Source of the DNA: Bacteroidota bacterium
GTDB lineage: Bacteria; Bacteroidota; Bacteroidia; Bacteroidales; Paludibacteraceae
Reading direction: 5' to 3'
Assembly: GCA_030706465.1 (NCBI GenBank)
Contig: JAUZOM010000013.1
Coordinates: 1 to 39,883 of the forward strand
Length of the DNA stretch: 39,883 nucleotides
Shown here: piece after piece, positions 8,801 to 16,870 of the stretch
Layout of the letters: each line of letters starts with the position of its first letter
Numbering within the stretch: position 1 is the first letter of the stretch
Position numbers and translations under genes: made by a program
The notes under the pieces: model-generated
Seen by the model: only the letters and a program-made list of their open reading frames with translations
Databases searched by the model: none
What the model was told of the DNA's origin: nothing

Positions 8801-11207
8801 TTCCAAAGCCACAGCCGGAAGCTTCACCACATCCATTACCTGTAGTGGGAGTCCAAAATTCGGTATTAAGTGTATTGAAATTATCTTCCCAGAGAATTTC
8901 TCGGACATCAATGTGAACTTCATCTGTAGAAGTCTTTCCTGTATTATCGGTAGCGGTCAATGTTATATAATGATCTCCGTTAGCCAGATTTACCGTCGGA
9001 TTTTTTCCGGTAGCTAATTGGACCCCACTTTCGCTCCATACATAACTGGTAATATTTCCATAACTACTTGACGCATCTAAAGTCACTGATTCACTGCCAT
9101 TTCTATCAAGATCCGTCTTAACCTGATCAGGGCCCGCATCTGCAATGATATTACCGCCATTAAATGAGACCTCTCCTTTACCGTTATATTTGCAAACCTT
9201 TATATAATCAACATACATTTTTGCAGGAACTGGAGCTGTTACCTGATTTGGCGTTGACGCATCTGTAAAATCTCCACCTAATGCAAGGTTTAGCAGAAAG
9301 AAATATGGTTGTTGAAAAGCAGATTCTTTTGCAGTGATTGGAAAAGGAGTGGCATATAAGTCTTTTTCTACTCCGTTATCTACCACAGTCAACCGAATAC
9401 TTGACTCATCCCAATACATTCGATAAATTACAAATCTATTATTAAGTCCGGAACTTGCTATATAAGGCTTATTGTAGTTTACATCGTAAGCTATACTGGC
9501 AGCGCAAGAGGAATTATCAGGAGCACAAGCATCACCCGTATACCAAATGAGATTAGCTCCTACATAATTATTTATCGCAGCGCCAGCATGGCCTAAACGG
9601 GCTTTTTCAGACGCCTTATGCCCCATTTCCATCATATCCATTTCTCCGCAATAAGGCCACCCTACAGAGCTATAGTTAGTACCTAGGAGCCATACGGCAG
9701 GCCATAGCCCGCTATCTAAATTTGGGGTTTTAAGACGAACCTCAATCATACCATATTTTATTGCCAATTTATTTTGTGTTGTAATTTTTGCAGAAGAAAA
9801 TTGGTTTGTTCCAATGGTTTCTTTTTTAGCCTGAATTACTAAAGCGTTATTTCCGGGTTCTCCTGTTATAGGCTCAATAGATAAATTATTCTCTCCGTTA
9901 TAATATTCCAACTCATGGTTTCCAAATCCACAGCCACTTGCACCGTCACAGCCATTACTGTTAACTGCATTCCAAATATCAGAATTAAAAGAATTAAAAT
10001 CTTCTTGCCAGATAACTTCACCTACTGCACTTGTACCAACCTGCACAGAAACTTGATCAGTTGCCTTATTCCCATTGTTATCAGCAACTGTTAAATCAAT
10101 TAGATGCGTTCCTGCCGATAATGTAAGAGTAGTAGTTTTTCCAGTAGCAATCTGGGTGCCATTTTCTAACCATGCATATGTAGCTATATTTCCATAACTT
10201 CCACCGGCATCTAAAGTGATAGCTTCTCCGGCATTTACTACTTGGTCAGGACCAGCATTTGCCATAAGTTGTCCAGGTAGAATAACTTCTCCTTTTCCAT
10301 TCCATTTTCTTACTCTCACATAGTCAATATACATTTTACCCGGAAGTGGAGCTGTAACTTGACTGCTGCTTGCAGCATCAGTAAATATTCCGCCTACAGC
10401 AAGATTCATTATGAAATAAAAAGGTTGCTGGAAAACTGATTCTTTTGAAGAGATCGGAAAATCCGTGGTATATAAATCATATTCGAATCCATTATCTTCT
10501 ACTGTAAAGCGGATACTTTTATCATCCCAATACATTCGGTAAATCACAAAACGATCATTCAATGCCACGTTCGACACATAAGGCTGATCGTAATCAGCAT
10601 CATACGCTATGCTGGCTGCACATGTGGCATTTGCACCGGTACAGGCATCAGGAGAGTACCAAATCAGATTAGAACCTACATAATTATTTAAGGAAGCTGA
10701 TCCAGACCCTTGTTTAGCTCTTTCGGCAGAAGATTGCCCCATTTCCATCATGTCCATTTCACCGCATTTAGGCCAACCAATAGACTTTTGATTTGTTCCC
10801 AATAGCCATACTGCAGGCCATAGGCCCGTCTGAATATTTGGAGATTTCATTCTTACCTCAATCACGCCATATTTAATGGCCATTTTATTGAGGGAAGTCA
10901 ATTTAGCAGAAGTAAATTGATTTGTTCCTACTGTTTCTTTTTTAGCCTGAATTACTAAAGCATTATTTCCTGGTTCACCAGCTATTGGTTCTATTGTAAC
11001 ATTATTTCCTTGATAATACTCCAATTCCTTATTTCCCCAACCACATCCCTCTGCTTGGTCGCATCCATTTCCAACCACAGTGTTCCAGATTGTTGGATCA
11101 ACACTGTTAAAATCATCTTGCCAAATAATCTGGCCAACTTGCGCTTTACCTAAATTGTATAAAAACAATAATTCGATAAATAAAAATAATGTCCTTTTAT
11201 AATGCAT
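5850..11207 (-). CDS. Triple-catalytic GH16 beta-glucanase with eight PKD domains, CBM56-like module and T9SS sorting domain
   Basis: A 1785-residue exported enzyme with three complete GH16 domains in one chain. The signal peptide is about residues 1-22. GH16-1 is about 25-305 (catalytic E150, D152, E155 in EMDMMEMG), followed by PKD-1 (314-392). GH16-2 is about 396-680 (E522, D524, E527), followed by PKD-2 (687-768). GH16-3 is about 769-1052 (E894, D896, E899). Six more PKD domains follow (about 1058-1600, each with AxAGxD and LDGSxS motifs), then a CBM56-like module (about 1605-1695; TCLLYYG, QKVYFYFTYNMVSGG) and a T9SS type A domain (about 1705-1785, LYPSPV). All three catalytic sites keep the ExDxxE residues. 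The three GH16 copies share a cysteine-containing insert (WYSPDAC...TCAASIAYD) absent from the single-domain GH16 enzymes here. The likely substrate is beta-1,3-glucan, from family and GH64 neighbours. PKD linkers probably keep the domains apart on the substrate surface. Confidence 0.92.
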   Translation of the reverse strand: MHYKRTLFLFIELLFLYNLGKAQVGQIIWQDDFNSVDPTIWNTVVGNGCDQAEGCGWGNKELEYYQGNNVTIEPIAGEPGNNALVIQAKKETVGTNQFTSAKLTSLNKMAIKYGVIEVRMKSPNIQTGLWPAVWLLGTNQKSIGWPKCGEMDMMEMGQSSAERAKQGSGSASLNNYVGSNLIWYSPDACTGANATCAASIAYDADYDQPYVSNVALNDRFVIYRMYWDDKSIRFTVEDNGFEYDLYTTDFPISSKESVFQQPFYFIMNLAVGGIFTDAASSSQVTAPLPGKMYIDYVRVRKWNGKGEVILPGQLMANAGPDQVVNAGEAITLDAGGSYGNIATYAWLENGTQIATGKTTTLTLSAGTHLIDLTVADNNGNKATDQVSVQVGTSAVGEVIWQEDFNSFNSDIWNAVNSNGCDGASGCGFGNHELEYYNGENNLSIEPITGEPGNNALVIQAKKETIGTNQFSSAKITTQNKLAIKYGMIEVRLKTPNLDSGLWPAVWLLGTNYSSVGWPYCGEMDMMEMGHKASEKARLGHAGAAINNYVGANLIWYTGDACAPDNSSCAASIAYDVNYNKPYIASSGLNNRFVIYRMYWDESSIRLTVVDNGVEKDLYATPFPITAKESAFQQPYFFLLNLALGGDFTDASTPNQVTAPVPAKMYVDYIKVCKYNGKGEVSFNGGNIIADAGPDQVKTDLDRNGSESVTLDASSSYGNITSYVWSESGVQLATGKNPTVNLANGDHYITLTATDNTGKTSTDEVHIDVREILWEDNFNTLNTEFWTPTTGNGCGEASGCGFGNQELESYSPNNLTIEPITGEAGNNALVIQAKKEVAGTNQFTSGKLTTQGKMSVRYGLVEIRLKTPDVNNGLWPAVWLLGANQSAVGWPKCGEIDMMEMGHSSAERTRQGFSTASPNNFVGSNLLWYSADACSGTNATCAASIAYDNNYDQPYVSGTGLNNRFAIYRMYWDDKSIRFTVEDDGKEVDLYTTPFPISANEAAFKQPFYVLLNLAVGGSFTDAATANQVTAPFPAKMMIDYVRIMKWNGKGEVTFKNSLVANAGSDIVALDKDKNGTETVVLDGSGSSNLDGTISSYSWTENGVEIATGAMPTLQMSRGIHTITLTVTDGNRNTATDQVIVTVTTGGSSPTANAGPDITINDDNGDDLVTLTLDGSGSTDPNDAALSYSWKENDIEIATGVKPTVTLKTGKHTITLNVANADKLSGSDDILINVIDPDNNPPVANAGSDKTYNVNSSADKITLTLDGSGSSDSDGTIVSYVWKENGLVIGNGKSTSMTLPTGKHKITLEVTDNDGIMSADDVLITIVNVNNIAPVANAGSNVTIVDTDKNGSESVTLDGSLSTDADGTIVNYSWIEDNVEIGNGKTAAVTLSLGIHVIKLEITDNDGTMSNATVTIKVTQKPVASAGADIKMIDTDKNGSETVTLNGSMSSAPYGTLVNYSWTENNVEIATGKMASYNFNKGTHAVTLTVTNDLGITDSDLVSVIIASPDNIIPVARVNADTTVVDNDNKGAVSFVLNGSKSTDTDGTIIGYVWMENGVVIATEKTQVVNLSVGVHNILLTVTDNEGATSNASFVVTVKQGLCSIEVCTKDYTAKVISDNASNTTITFVPAKTGIGNTTCLLYYGTIENGQFPGNNATPNVPFKVTNVTMGQKVYFYFTYNMVSGGENNTLSCKQNFAVGSCASPTEVEIPDDIDVKLYPSPVADVLRVSCDKGTVERILVFDTYGNKVQEEKNTSQINMSRLSIGLYIIRVTIEGKTIARKVIKK

Positions 11208-11249
11208 AATTGATAGATATAAAGATTCTAAAGTTTCGCGTTTTTGTTT

Positions 11250-11440
11250 TTAAAAAATAGAATATATTTTACCTGTTGGAAGTGATGATGTATTCATTTT
11301 GCATTATGAACAGTCATAATTTCTTGTCCAGTCATGTTAACGATATTAACTCAAACTGGTAAATTTTCTCCTTGAATAGGTACAAAATTTGTTGCAGAAT
11401 TAGAATAAACTGCAAATCTATTTTGGACATTTAAGTCATT
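11250..11440 (-). pseudogene. Decayed T9SS type A sorting domain
   Basis: The minus strand from 11440 reads NDLNVQNRFAVYSNSATNF, PIQGENLPV, a TGA stop, VNIVNMTGQEIMTVHNAK, then after a +1 shift MNTSSLPTGKIYSIF. This matches the sorting domain of the GH16 at 24460-25653 (YPNPANDHINIE, VVFINMAGQEVMSV, IDTSSLPSGNYLVKI), with the hallmark PNP changed to SNS. It is downstream of, and on the same strand as, the GH16 gene at 11671-12630, which has no sorting domain. The simplest reading is that this is that gene's severed end. It now forms the upstream region of the triple GH16 gene, only about 43 bases from that start codon. Confidence 0.8.
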
Positions 11441-11568
11441 GAGTAATGGTCAGAAAATGATGTTGTATTTTACAAAAGCAATAGAACATTTATTTATAGT
11501 TATTTAATAAACATTTGCTAATTATAGTTATGCAGACATGACTGGTAAGATGGCAAATAGCTAAAATC

Positions 11569-11643
11569 ATTCCGACTTGTCGGAATTTAAATCCGTTTTT
11601 TAAATTCGCCATATCTGCGTTCTATTCTTATTGTTGCGCAGAT
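11569..11643. repeat. Palindrome-rich intergenic element
   Basis: Two inverted repeats lie in the gap between the GH16 stop codon and the decayed sorting domain. One is a perfect 8-base-pair hairpin at 11569-11586 (ATTCCGAC, TT, GTCGGAAT). The other has arms 11613-11619 (ATCTGCG) and 11637-11643 (CGCAGAT). Between them is an AAATCCGTTTTTTAAATTCG stretch. The layout suggests a small interspersed repeat or insertion that could have separated the GH16 gene from its sorting domain. It may also act as the gene's terminator, though no strong T run follows on the minus strand. Confidence 0.45.
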
Positions 11644-11670
11644 TGAAAACAAGACATTATTTATTACCAA

Positions 11671-12630
11671 TTACTTAATTCCATATTGAGTTTGAATTCG
11701 CCCTGAATACTCCTCTTCTGTACCCCCTTGTTGATAGACACGAACATAATCAACATACATTTTTGCTTCACCCTCCTTTAAGGCCGTAACTTGCTTGATA
11801 TGTCTGATCCCCGTAAAATTGCCTCCAACGGCAAGATTAAAAACTATAAAGAATTGTTTGTGAAAATAATGTGCTGAATTATTAGGCACATTATCCCCGT
11901 TTATTGGCATTTCAAAGTACGGTTCATTATCTGGGTACTTATCTAAATCAAGATACATTTTCACAGCATTTTTGTCCCAAATCAAAGTATATAAATGAAA
12001 ACCATCTTGCAAACAATAAGGGCTGATTGTTGATTTTCCATAATTCGGGTATTTGCCATGATTAAATTTTTCGCCCCAATGACAAGCTCCACCAACTAAA
12101 CGGTCCTGCATACCGGCTGTTATACCGTTTTTGTTTCCCATTTCCATAATGTCTATTTCCCCGCACTTTGGCCATACCGCATTTGGGTAATCATTTCCCA
12201 ACATCCAAAATGCCGGCCATAAGCCATCAGCGGTTTTGGGCAATTTTATCCTGGCCTCTATTTTTCCGTATTTGAACGAAATTTTATGCTGTGTGGAAAG
12301 TCTTCCAGATGTACATTTCCTTAGCAAATAATTTTTTTTCTTTGCCGTAATTACCAGACAGCTTACTCCACTGACAGGTTCTTTTCCTACTTGAATATTT
12401 TCGCGTCTGTAATACTGCAACTCCCGGTTTCCTCCACCATTCCCGTTTACTACAATGCTCCAACAATTTGTTTCATCCAACTTGGGCCCATCAAAATCAT
12501 CTTGCCAAACCAGATGATAATCATCCCCACTTTTTACCTGATTATTGATTTTATTGTTTTGAGCTGTCAATCCTGAAACGAACAACATCGTGATGAAACC
12601 TAAACTTAAAATGGGGCTTGTCTTTCTCAT
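11671..12630 (-). CDS. GH16 laminarinase (endo-beta-1,3-glucanase), single domain, sorting domain lost
   Basis: A 319-residue enzyme of the GH16 laminarinase type. The signal peptide ends near residue 23 (SGLTA|Q). The catalytic domain covers about 37-302, starting YHLVWQDDFDG and ending MYVDYVRVYQQGG, with the active-site motif EIDIMEMG (E158 nucleophile, D160, E163 acid/base). There is no lipoprotein cysteine after the signal peptide and no T9SS domain. The chain stops soon after EEYSG, where the paralogue at 24460-25653 continues into its sorting domain. A decayed sorting domain lies about 230 bases downstream, so the truncation is probably secondary. The enzyme may now remain in the periplasm rather than being secreted or anchored. 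It is transcribed divergently from the regulator at 12979-15867, with 348 bases between the two starts, so it is a natural regulatory target. Confidence 0.9.
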   Translation of the reverse strand: MRKTSPILSLGFITMLFVSGLTAQNNKINNQVKSGDDYHLVWQDDFDGPKLDETNCWSIVVNGNGGGNRELQYYRRENIQVGKEPVSGVSCLVITAKKKNYLLRKCTSGRLSTQHKISFKYGKIEARIKLPKTADGLWPAFWMLGNDYPNAVWPKCGEIDIMEMGNKNGITAGMQDRLVGGACHWGEKFNHGKYPNYGKSTISPYCLQDGFHLYTLIWDKNAVKMYLDLDKYPDNEPYFEMPINGDNVPNNSAHYFHKQFFIVFNLAVGGNFTGIRHIKQVTALKEGEAKMYVDYVRVYQQGGTEEEYSGRIQTQYGIK

Positions 12631-12978
12631 AAAATAAATATTGAACTGTTAATCTAAAAAATTACTACCTAATACCAATCTGTTTTTTGATTATTAATAA
12701 ATGACTCATATTTATCACTACTTTTTTTATCAAGATCGTGAAGGCAAATTTAATTGTATTTACTTTAAACAAGGAATTATTTACCTCACAAAAATACGAT
12801 TACAACCAATTTATACTACTCAATTTTACAACAATATTAATTATATAAAATTGACTAATAGTGAATTATAAAATTATGTGTTGTAAAACATATTTCAACT
12901 GTCATTTCAACTGGATAATTTGTATTAACATTGGGTTCAATTCTAAAATAAATTGGAGTAAACTACAAAAAGGCCATT
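12631..12978. promoter_or_regulatory. Divergent promoter region between GH16 laminarinase and regulator
   Basis: These 348 AT-rich bases separate two divergent start codons and must hold both promoters. The ten-base word ATTTCAACTG occurs twice in direct orientation at 12892-12901 and 12904-12913, starts twelve bases apart, roughly one helical turn, and 66 bases before the regulator start. A TAATTTG at 12917-12923 approximates the Bacteroidota -7 element TAnnTTTG but lacks one base. The repeat pair is a candidate regulator binding site. This is inference from spacing and position only. Confidence 0.4.
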
Positions 12979-15867
12979 ATGAAAAAGAACTCTTTACTGC
13001 TGTTATTTTTTATTTCAAGTTTCACCGTATTTCCAAACCAACCGTTAGTTCGGAATTTCACCCGGGCAAATTATAATGCCGGGACTCAAAACTGGGCAAT
13101 CGCTCAGGGAGAATCCAACACCATGTACTTTGCCAACAATTCCGGGTTGTTGGAATTCGATGGAAAAAAATGGGCTACTTTTCCGATAAAAAATGGAACA
13201 AACGTCCGGTCAATTCTTTACACCCGGAAAGGAAGAATCTATGCGGCCACTTTTAATGAATTTGGATATTACAAGGATTTAAAAAACGGGCAACTTGAAT
13301 ATCATTCGTTAATGAAGAAACTAGCTAAGAATTCCATTAATTCAAACGAACTTTACAATATTCTTCAGGGGGATAAAAAAATATATTTTCAGGCAGGTAA
13401 ATCAATTTATCAGTACAATGGGGACACCATAACAAGTTATGCCTTCAATAATAAAATTGATATGGCAGCCTATGTTCATAATGTATTGTTTGTTGCTAGC
13501 TCCCAACAAGGGGTATTTATGCTTAATGGAAAATTATTTGTCCGCATTTCTGGGTCGGAGTTGCTTGTAAACAAAAGAGTCTGTTCCATTCTACCTTTTA
13601 AAGGCAACAAAATCCTGTTTGTGACCAGTTTTAACGGCGTTTATCTCTTCGATGGCGTTACCATTGTACCTTACAATACTGGGATTGATGAATTTTTAAA
13701 GAAGAATCAAGTGTTTTGTGCAACAACCAACGGGAAGCAGCTTGTTTTTGGGACGGTTCAAAATGGGATTGTCGTTCAAGATATTGCAAGCGGGAAAGTC
13801 ATTTATGTCAACACCTATTCAGGCCTCCAAAACAACACGGTTTTGAGTGTAGCATTTGACAATCAGCAGAACCTTTGGCTTGGACTCGACAAAGGCATTG
13901 ATTATGTAATGTTGAATAGCCCGGTTTTGAATATGTTTGGCACGAACAATTTATACGGATCCGGTTACACTTCGTTCCTAAAGAATAATGTTTTGTACTT
14001 TGGTACCAATCAGGGACTTTATACCAGCACGTACCCCTTGCCTAATTCCTCACAACCGATTCAGCTGAAACTTATGAGCGGAATGGAAGGCCAGATTTGG
14101 AGCCTGAATGAAATTGACAATACACTCTTCTGCGGGGATGATCAGGGGGCATTTATGATTTATCCCAATCACATTGAAAAAATTCAGGGGTTAACCGGCA
14201 CCTGGTCGTTTAAACCGTTGCAACATCATCCCGGCCTGATTTTAGGCTGTTCATATCAGGGATTATTTATTCTGAAAAAAATCGGACAGAAATGGAAATT
14301 ATCCCATTTCATCAGGGGAAAGTTTACGGAATCCAGCCCCATGTTTGAAGAAGACACCGACGGGAACGTTTGGTTTAGCCATTGGCAAAAAGGATTATTC
14401 CGCTTACATTTTAATGCGGCAATGGATAGTATAACCCGCGTTGAATTGTATGATAATAAAAAAGGATTTCCAAGTAACCAGAACAATACATTATTCAGGA
14501 TTGGAAATGAGATAGTCTTTTCCTCGGAACGCGGATTCTATCGATATAATAAAAGGGCTAACCGAATGGAACCTTACGGGAAATGGAATAAGTTATTTAA
14601 TTCTCCTCCCAGCTATATACGATTGCATGAAGGTAAGAATGGTGATGTATGGTGTGTTTCAGGCAAATTTGTCGGTTTAGCAAAAAAAAGACCGAATAAT
14701 TCGTATCAAATGGATTCGTTGACCTACCGGATCCTTCAACCTAAAATAATTATGGGCTTTGAGCAATTCAATTTTATCGACAATGATAATCTTATTTTAA
14801 GCACCGAAGATGGCTTTAGTTGGATTGACACCCGAAGACAGTCCGCTACAGAAAACACATTTAAAGTGTATCTTCATAACGTAATTATTACGAGTGAACG
14901 GCCTTCATCCCCGATAAAAACAGGCATTTTTGGAAGTCAAAATTCATCAAACACCTATACCCATAGACAAAATTCCATCCGTTTCGAATATGCGGCACCG
15001 GAGTATCGAAATGAGGGCTTGGTTCAATATAGTTATACGCTCGAAAATTACGATGAAACCTGGTCCAAATTCAGCCCTGACAACATGAAGGAATATACCC
15101 ATCTGCCCAAAGGCCATTATGTATTTAAAGTCAGGGCACGTGATGTATTGGAATCAAAAGAAGCTGTATGTACCTATTCCTTTTCCATTTTACCGGCTTG
15201 GTACGAGACGCAGGTAGCCATTGTTATATACATCATCCTGTTCATCCTGTTTTTAGTCAAATTAGTATTATTCATTAACCAGCGTTCCAAAAAAGGGGCA
15301 TTGGATATGGAGAGGCTCAAGGAAAAAGAACTGGAAGAGCAAAAGAAACTACATGAAGCTGAAACAACCGAAAAAAAGAAAGAAATAAAAGAGTTGAAGA
15401 ATCAACAATTACAATATGAGCTCAGGCACAAATCCCAGGAATTGGCGAGTTCAACGATGAATTTAATCCGAAAGAATGAGATTCTGCTCGAAATAATGGA
15501 TAACATCACGAAGGTGACCGATGAAATTAAACAAAGCCCGGAATCCAATACTGTCCTTTCGCGTCTCAACAAAATGGAACGAAGCATCAAACAAAATATC
15601 GAAAACGATAACAACTGGAAACGTTTTGAAGAAAATTTTGATCTGGTATACGAAAACTATTTAAAGCGATTAGGTGACATGTACCCCGAATTAAACACCA
15701 GCGATAAAAAGCTCTGCGCTTACCTCAAAATGGATTTATCATCAAAAGATATTGCCCCGTTGCTGAATATGTCCGTACGCAGTGTAGAAATGAGCCGCTA
15801 TCGTTTACGGAAGAAAATGAACCTGGACAGGGAAGTGAACCTGGGGGAATTTCTGCAACGATTCTAA
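12979..15867 (+). CDS. SusR-like membrane-spanning transcriptional regulator (propeller, triple-tyrosine domain, LuxR-type HTH)
   Basis: A 962-residue one-component sensor. A signal sequence (about 1-20) is followed by a large periplasmic beta-propeller sensor (about 25-620) with repeats such as NLWLGLDKGIDYV and GNVWFSHWQKGLFRL. A Y_Y_Y (triple-tyrosine) domain lies at about 668-735 (YSYTLENYDETWSKFS). One transmembrane helix at about 745-767 is followed by a charged coiled coil (about 775-845). The C-terminal LuxR/GerE-type helix-turn-helix is at about 902-962 (SDKKLCAYLKMDLSSKDIAP, MSVRSVEMSRYRLRKKM). There is no histidine kinase or receiver domain, so it is not a hybrid two-component system. 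Proteins of this plan sense an oligosaccharide in the periplasm and switch on sugar-use genes. It is the only plus-strand gene of the cluster apart from the IS, and the only regulator. An overlapping earlier start was not chosen because it gives no signal peptide. Confidence 0.88.
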   Translation: MKKNSLLLLFFISSFTVFPNQPLVRNFTRANYNAGTQNWAIAQGESNTMYFANNSGLLEFDGKKWATFPIKNGTNVRSILYTRKGRIYAATFNEFGYYKDLKNGQLEYHSLMKKLAKNSINSNELYNILQGDKKIYFQAGKSIYQYNGDTITSYAFNNKIDMAAYVHNVLFVASSQQGVFMLNGKLFVRISGSELLVNKRVCSILPFKGNKILFVTSFNGVYLFDGVTIVPYNTGIDEFLKKNQVFCATTNGKQLVFGTVQNGIVVQDIASGKVIYVNTYSGLQNNTVLSVAFDNQQNLWLGLDKGIDYVMLNSPVLNMFGTNNLYGSGYTSFLKNNVLYFGTNQGLYTSTYPLPNSSQPIQLKLMSGMEGQIWSLNEIDNTLFCGDDQGAFMIYPNHIEKIQGLTGTWSFKPLQHHPGLILGCSYQGLFILKKIGQKWKLSHFIRGKFTESSPMFEEDTDGNVWFSHWQKGLFRLHFNAAMDSITRVELYDNKKGFPSNQNNTLFRIGNEIVFSSERGFYRYNKRANRMEPYGKWNKLFNSPPSYIRLHEGKNGDVWCVSGKFVGLAKKRPNNSYQMDSLTYRILQPKIIMGFEQFNFIDNDNLILSTEDGFSWIDTRRQSATENTFKVYLHNVIITSERPSSPIKTGIFGSQNSSNTYTHRQNSIRFEYAAPEYRNEGLVQYSYTLENYDETWSKFSPDNMKEYTHLPKGHYVFKVRARDVLESKEAVCTYSFSILPAWYETQVAIVIYIILFILFLVKLVLFINQRSKKGALDMERLKEKELEEQKKLHEAETTEKKKEIKELKNQQLQYELRHKSQELASSTMNLIRKNEILLEIMDNITKVTDEIKQSPESNTVLSRLNKMERSIKQNIENDNNWKRFEENFDLVYENYLKRLGDMYPELNTSDKKLCAYLKMDLSSKDIAPLLNMSVRSVEMSRYRLRKKMNLDREVNLGEFLQRF

Positions 15868-15887
15868 CATCGCCGTTTCCAACTAAT

Positions 15888-15930
15888 AAAAGCATCTGAT
15901 TTTAAAACTCAGATGCTTTTTATTGTTTTG
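15888..15930 (+). terminator. Intrinsic terminator of the regulator gene
   Basis: A perfect 12-base-pair stem, arms 15888-15899 (AAAAGCATCTGA) and 15909-15920 (TCAGATGCTTTT), with a nine-base loop, followed by a T-rich tail. It begins 21 bases after the regulator stop codon. It is a textbook rho-independent terminator and could work weakly on the other strand too. Confidence 0.88.
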
Positions 15931-16132
15931 TCATTATTCAACTAAAAGAAAACATTCAATTCTTTTCCCCCGTCCTGTCTACTTATTGAAAATCACCCGT
16001 TATTAATTCATTAAAAACAGATGACACACCCTCCTAACCGCTCAGGATCACTTGGCTATAATTCTCTCTCTATCATAATTAACCGGTTTAATTTCCTTAC
16101 CTTACCGCTCCGCGGCTCTTTACTTTATTCTT

Positions 16133-16870
16133 TCAGTACACAGCAAGCGGTTCGGCCATTTTATCTTTTTTTAAATCAGCCCACGGATGATCGCTTTTAT
16201 GAAGTTCATGCAGGTCGTTGAGCAAGGAAATAAATTCTGGGTGCAGTTCAGAATTCGCCATCATTTTCAGGACAGTGCAAAAAGCCTGGTAGTTTTCCGT
16301 CACCTGAAGCTTCAGGTCACTTCCGGTAATTTTCCATTCATTCATTTCACTCATTCGTAATTTGTACAGGAAATCATAGCTGCTATTCATACTCTCTAGG
16401 TTTGAGAAAATCATCTCAATACCCAAGAGAGATGCAGCATCGGTTAAAACAGGCGATTCCTGATATTTTGTTATCACTTCGAAATAGAATACGGATTGGG
16501 AATTCAGATTTTCGTAGTGAAATTTCCAATACGGTTCAAGAAACTGTTGAAGTTCCCGGGCCGCTTCTTTCTTCTTATCATCACGGCATTTCAGGAAAAT
16601 GTGTATCTCTCTTTTAATTTCTTCAACACATAGACCTCTTGCGATATTCAATTCTATTAATTGATTGGTCTGGTCATGCCTAGACGGAATATTTGCCTGC
16701 AAGCCCATCTGTTCATTGTTTTCCTGCAATTGAGTCAGCAACATGGTTGTAGTATCGTCAAAAAGCCGGCTTACAAGCAGAGCTTTATCACAGGCAGATT
16801 TAACCAGGAAGTAAAGATCATCGATCGTCAGCAAGCCGATGTCGGGCATCGAAAACGTAGTTTTTTTCAT
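16133..16870 (-). CDS. Hypothetical helical protein
   Basis: A 245-residue protein with no signal peptide, membrane segment or sorting domain, so probably cytoplasmic. The composition is strongly helical, rich in E, K, L and N, with long stretches such as EIKREIHIFLKCRDDKKKEA and EFISLLNDLHELHKSDHPW. I do not recognise a family with confidence. The size and helical character recall Bacteroidota DUF6261-type proteins, but this is a weak comparison. It is isolated between the regulator terminator and a 1.3 kb gap, and nothing ties it to glucan use. An ATG at 16870 gives the longest frame with a typical MKKTTF start. The base composition is slightly richer in G+C than its surroundings, so it may be of separate origin. 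Confidence 0.7.
   Translation of the reverse strand: MKKTTFSMPDIGLLTIDDLYFLVKSACDKALLVSRLFDDTTTMLLTQLQENNEQMGLQANIPSRHDQTNQLIELNIARGLCVEEIKREIHIFLKCRDDKKKEAARELQQFLEPYWKFHYENLNSQSVFYFEVITKYQESPVLTDAASLLGIEMIFSNLESMNSSYDFLYKLRMSEMNEWKITGSDLKLQVTENYQAFCTVLKMMANSELHPEFISLLNDLHELHKSDHPWADLKKDKMAEPLAVY

Noticed and set aside
5850-11207. Possible CRISPR or satellite-like array because of repeated similar DNA segments
   Set aside because: The repeats are in-frame GH16 and PKD protein domains of unequal sequence, not short identical repeats with spacers.
12861-13076. A short plus-strand frame overlapping the regulator start
   Set aside because: It runs out of frame into the regulator's signal peptide; the 962-residue frame has the expected signal peptide and domains.
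12979-15867. Hybrid two-component system regulator (HTCS)
   Set aside because: The propeller and Y_Y_Y sensor fit, but there are no histidine kinase, receiver or AraC domains; a LuxR-type helix-turn-helix follows the coiled coil directly.
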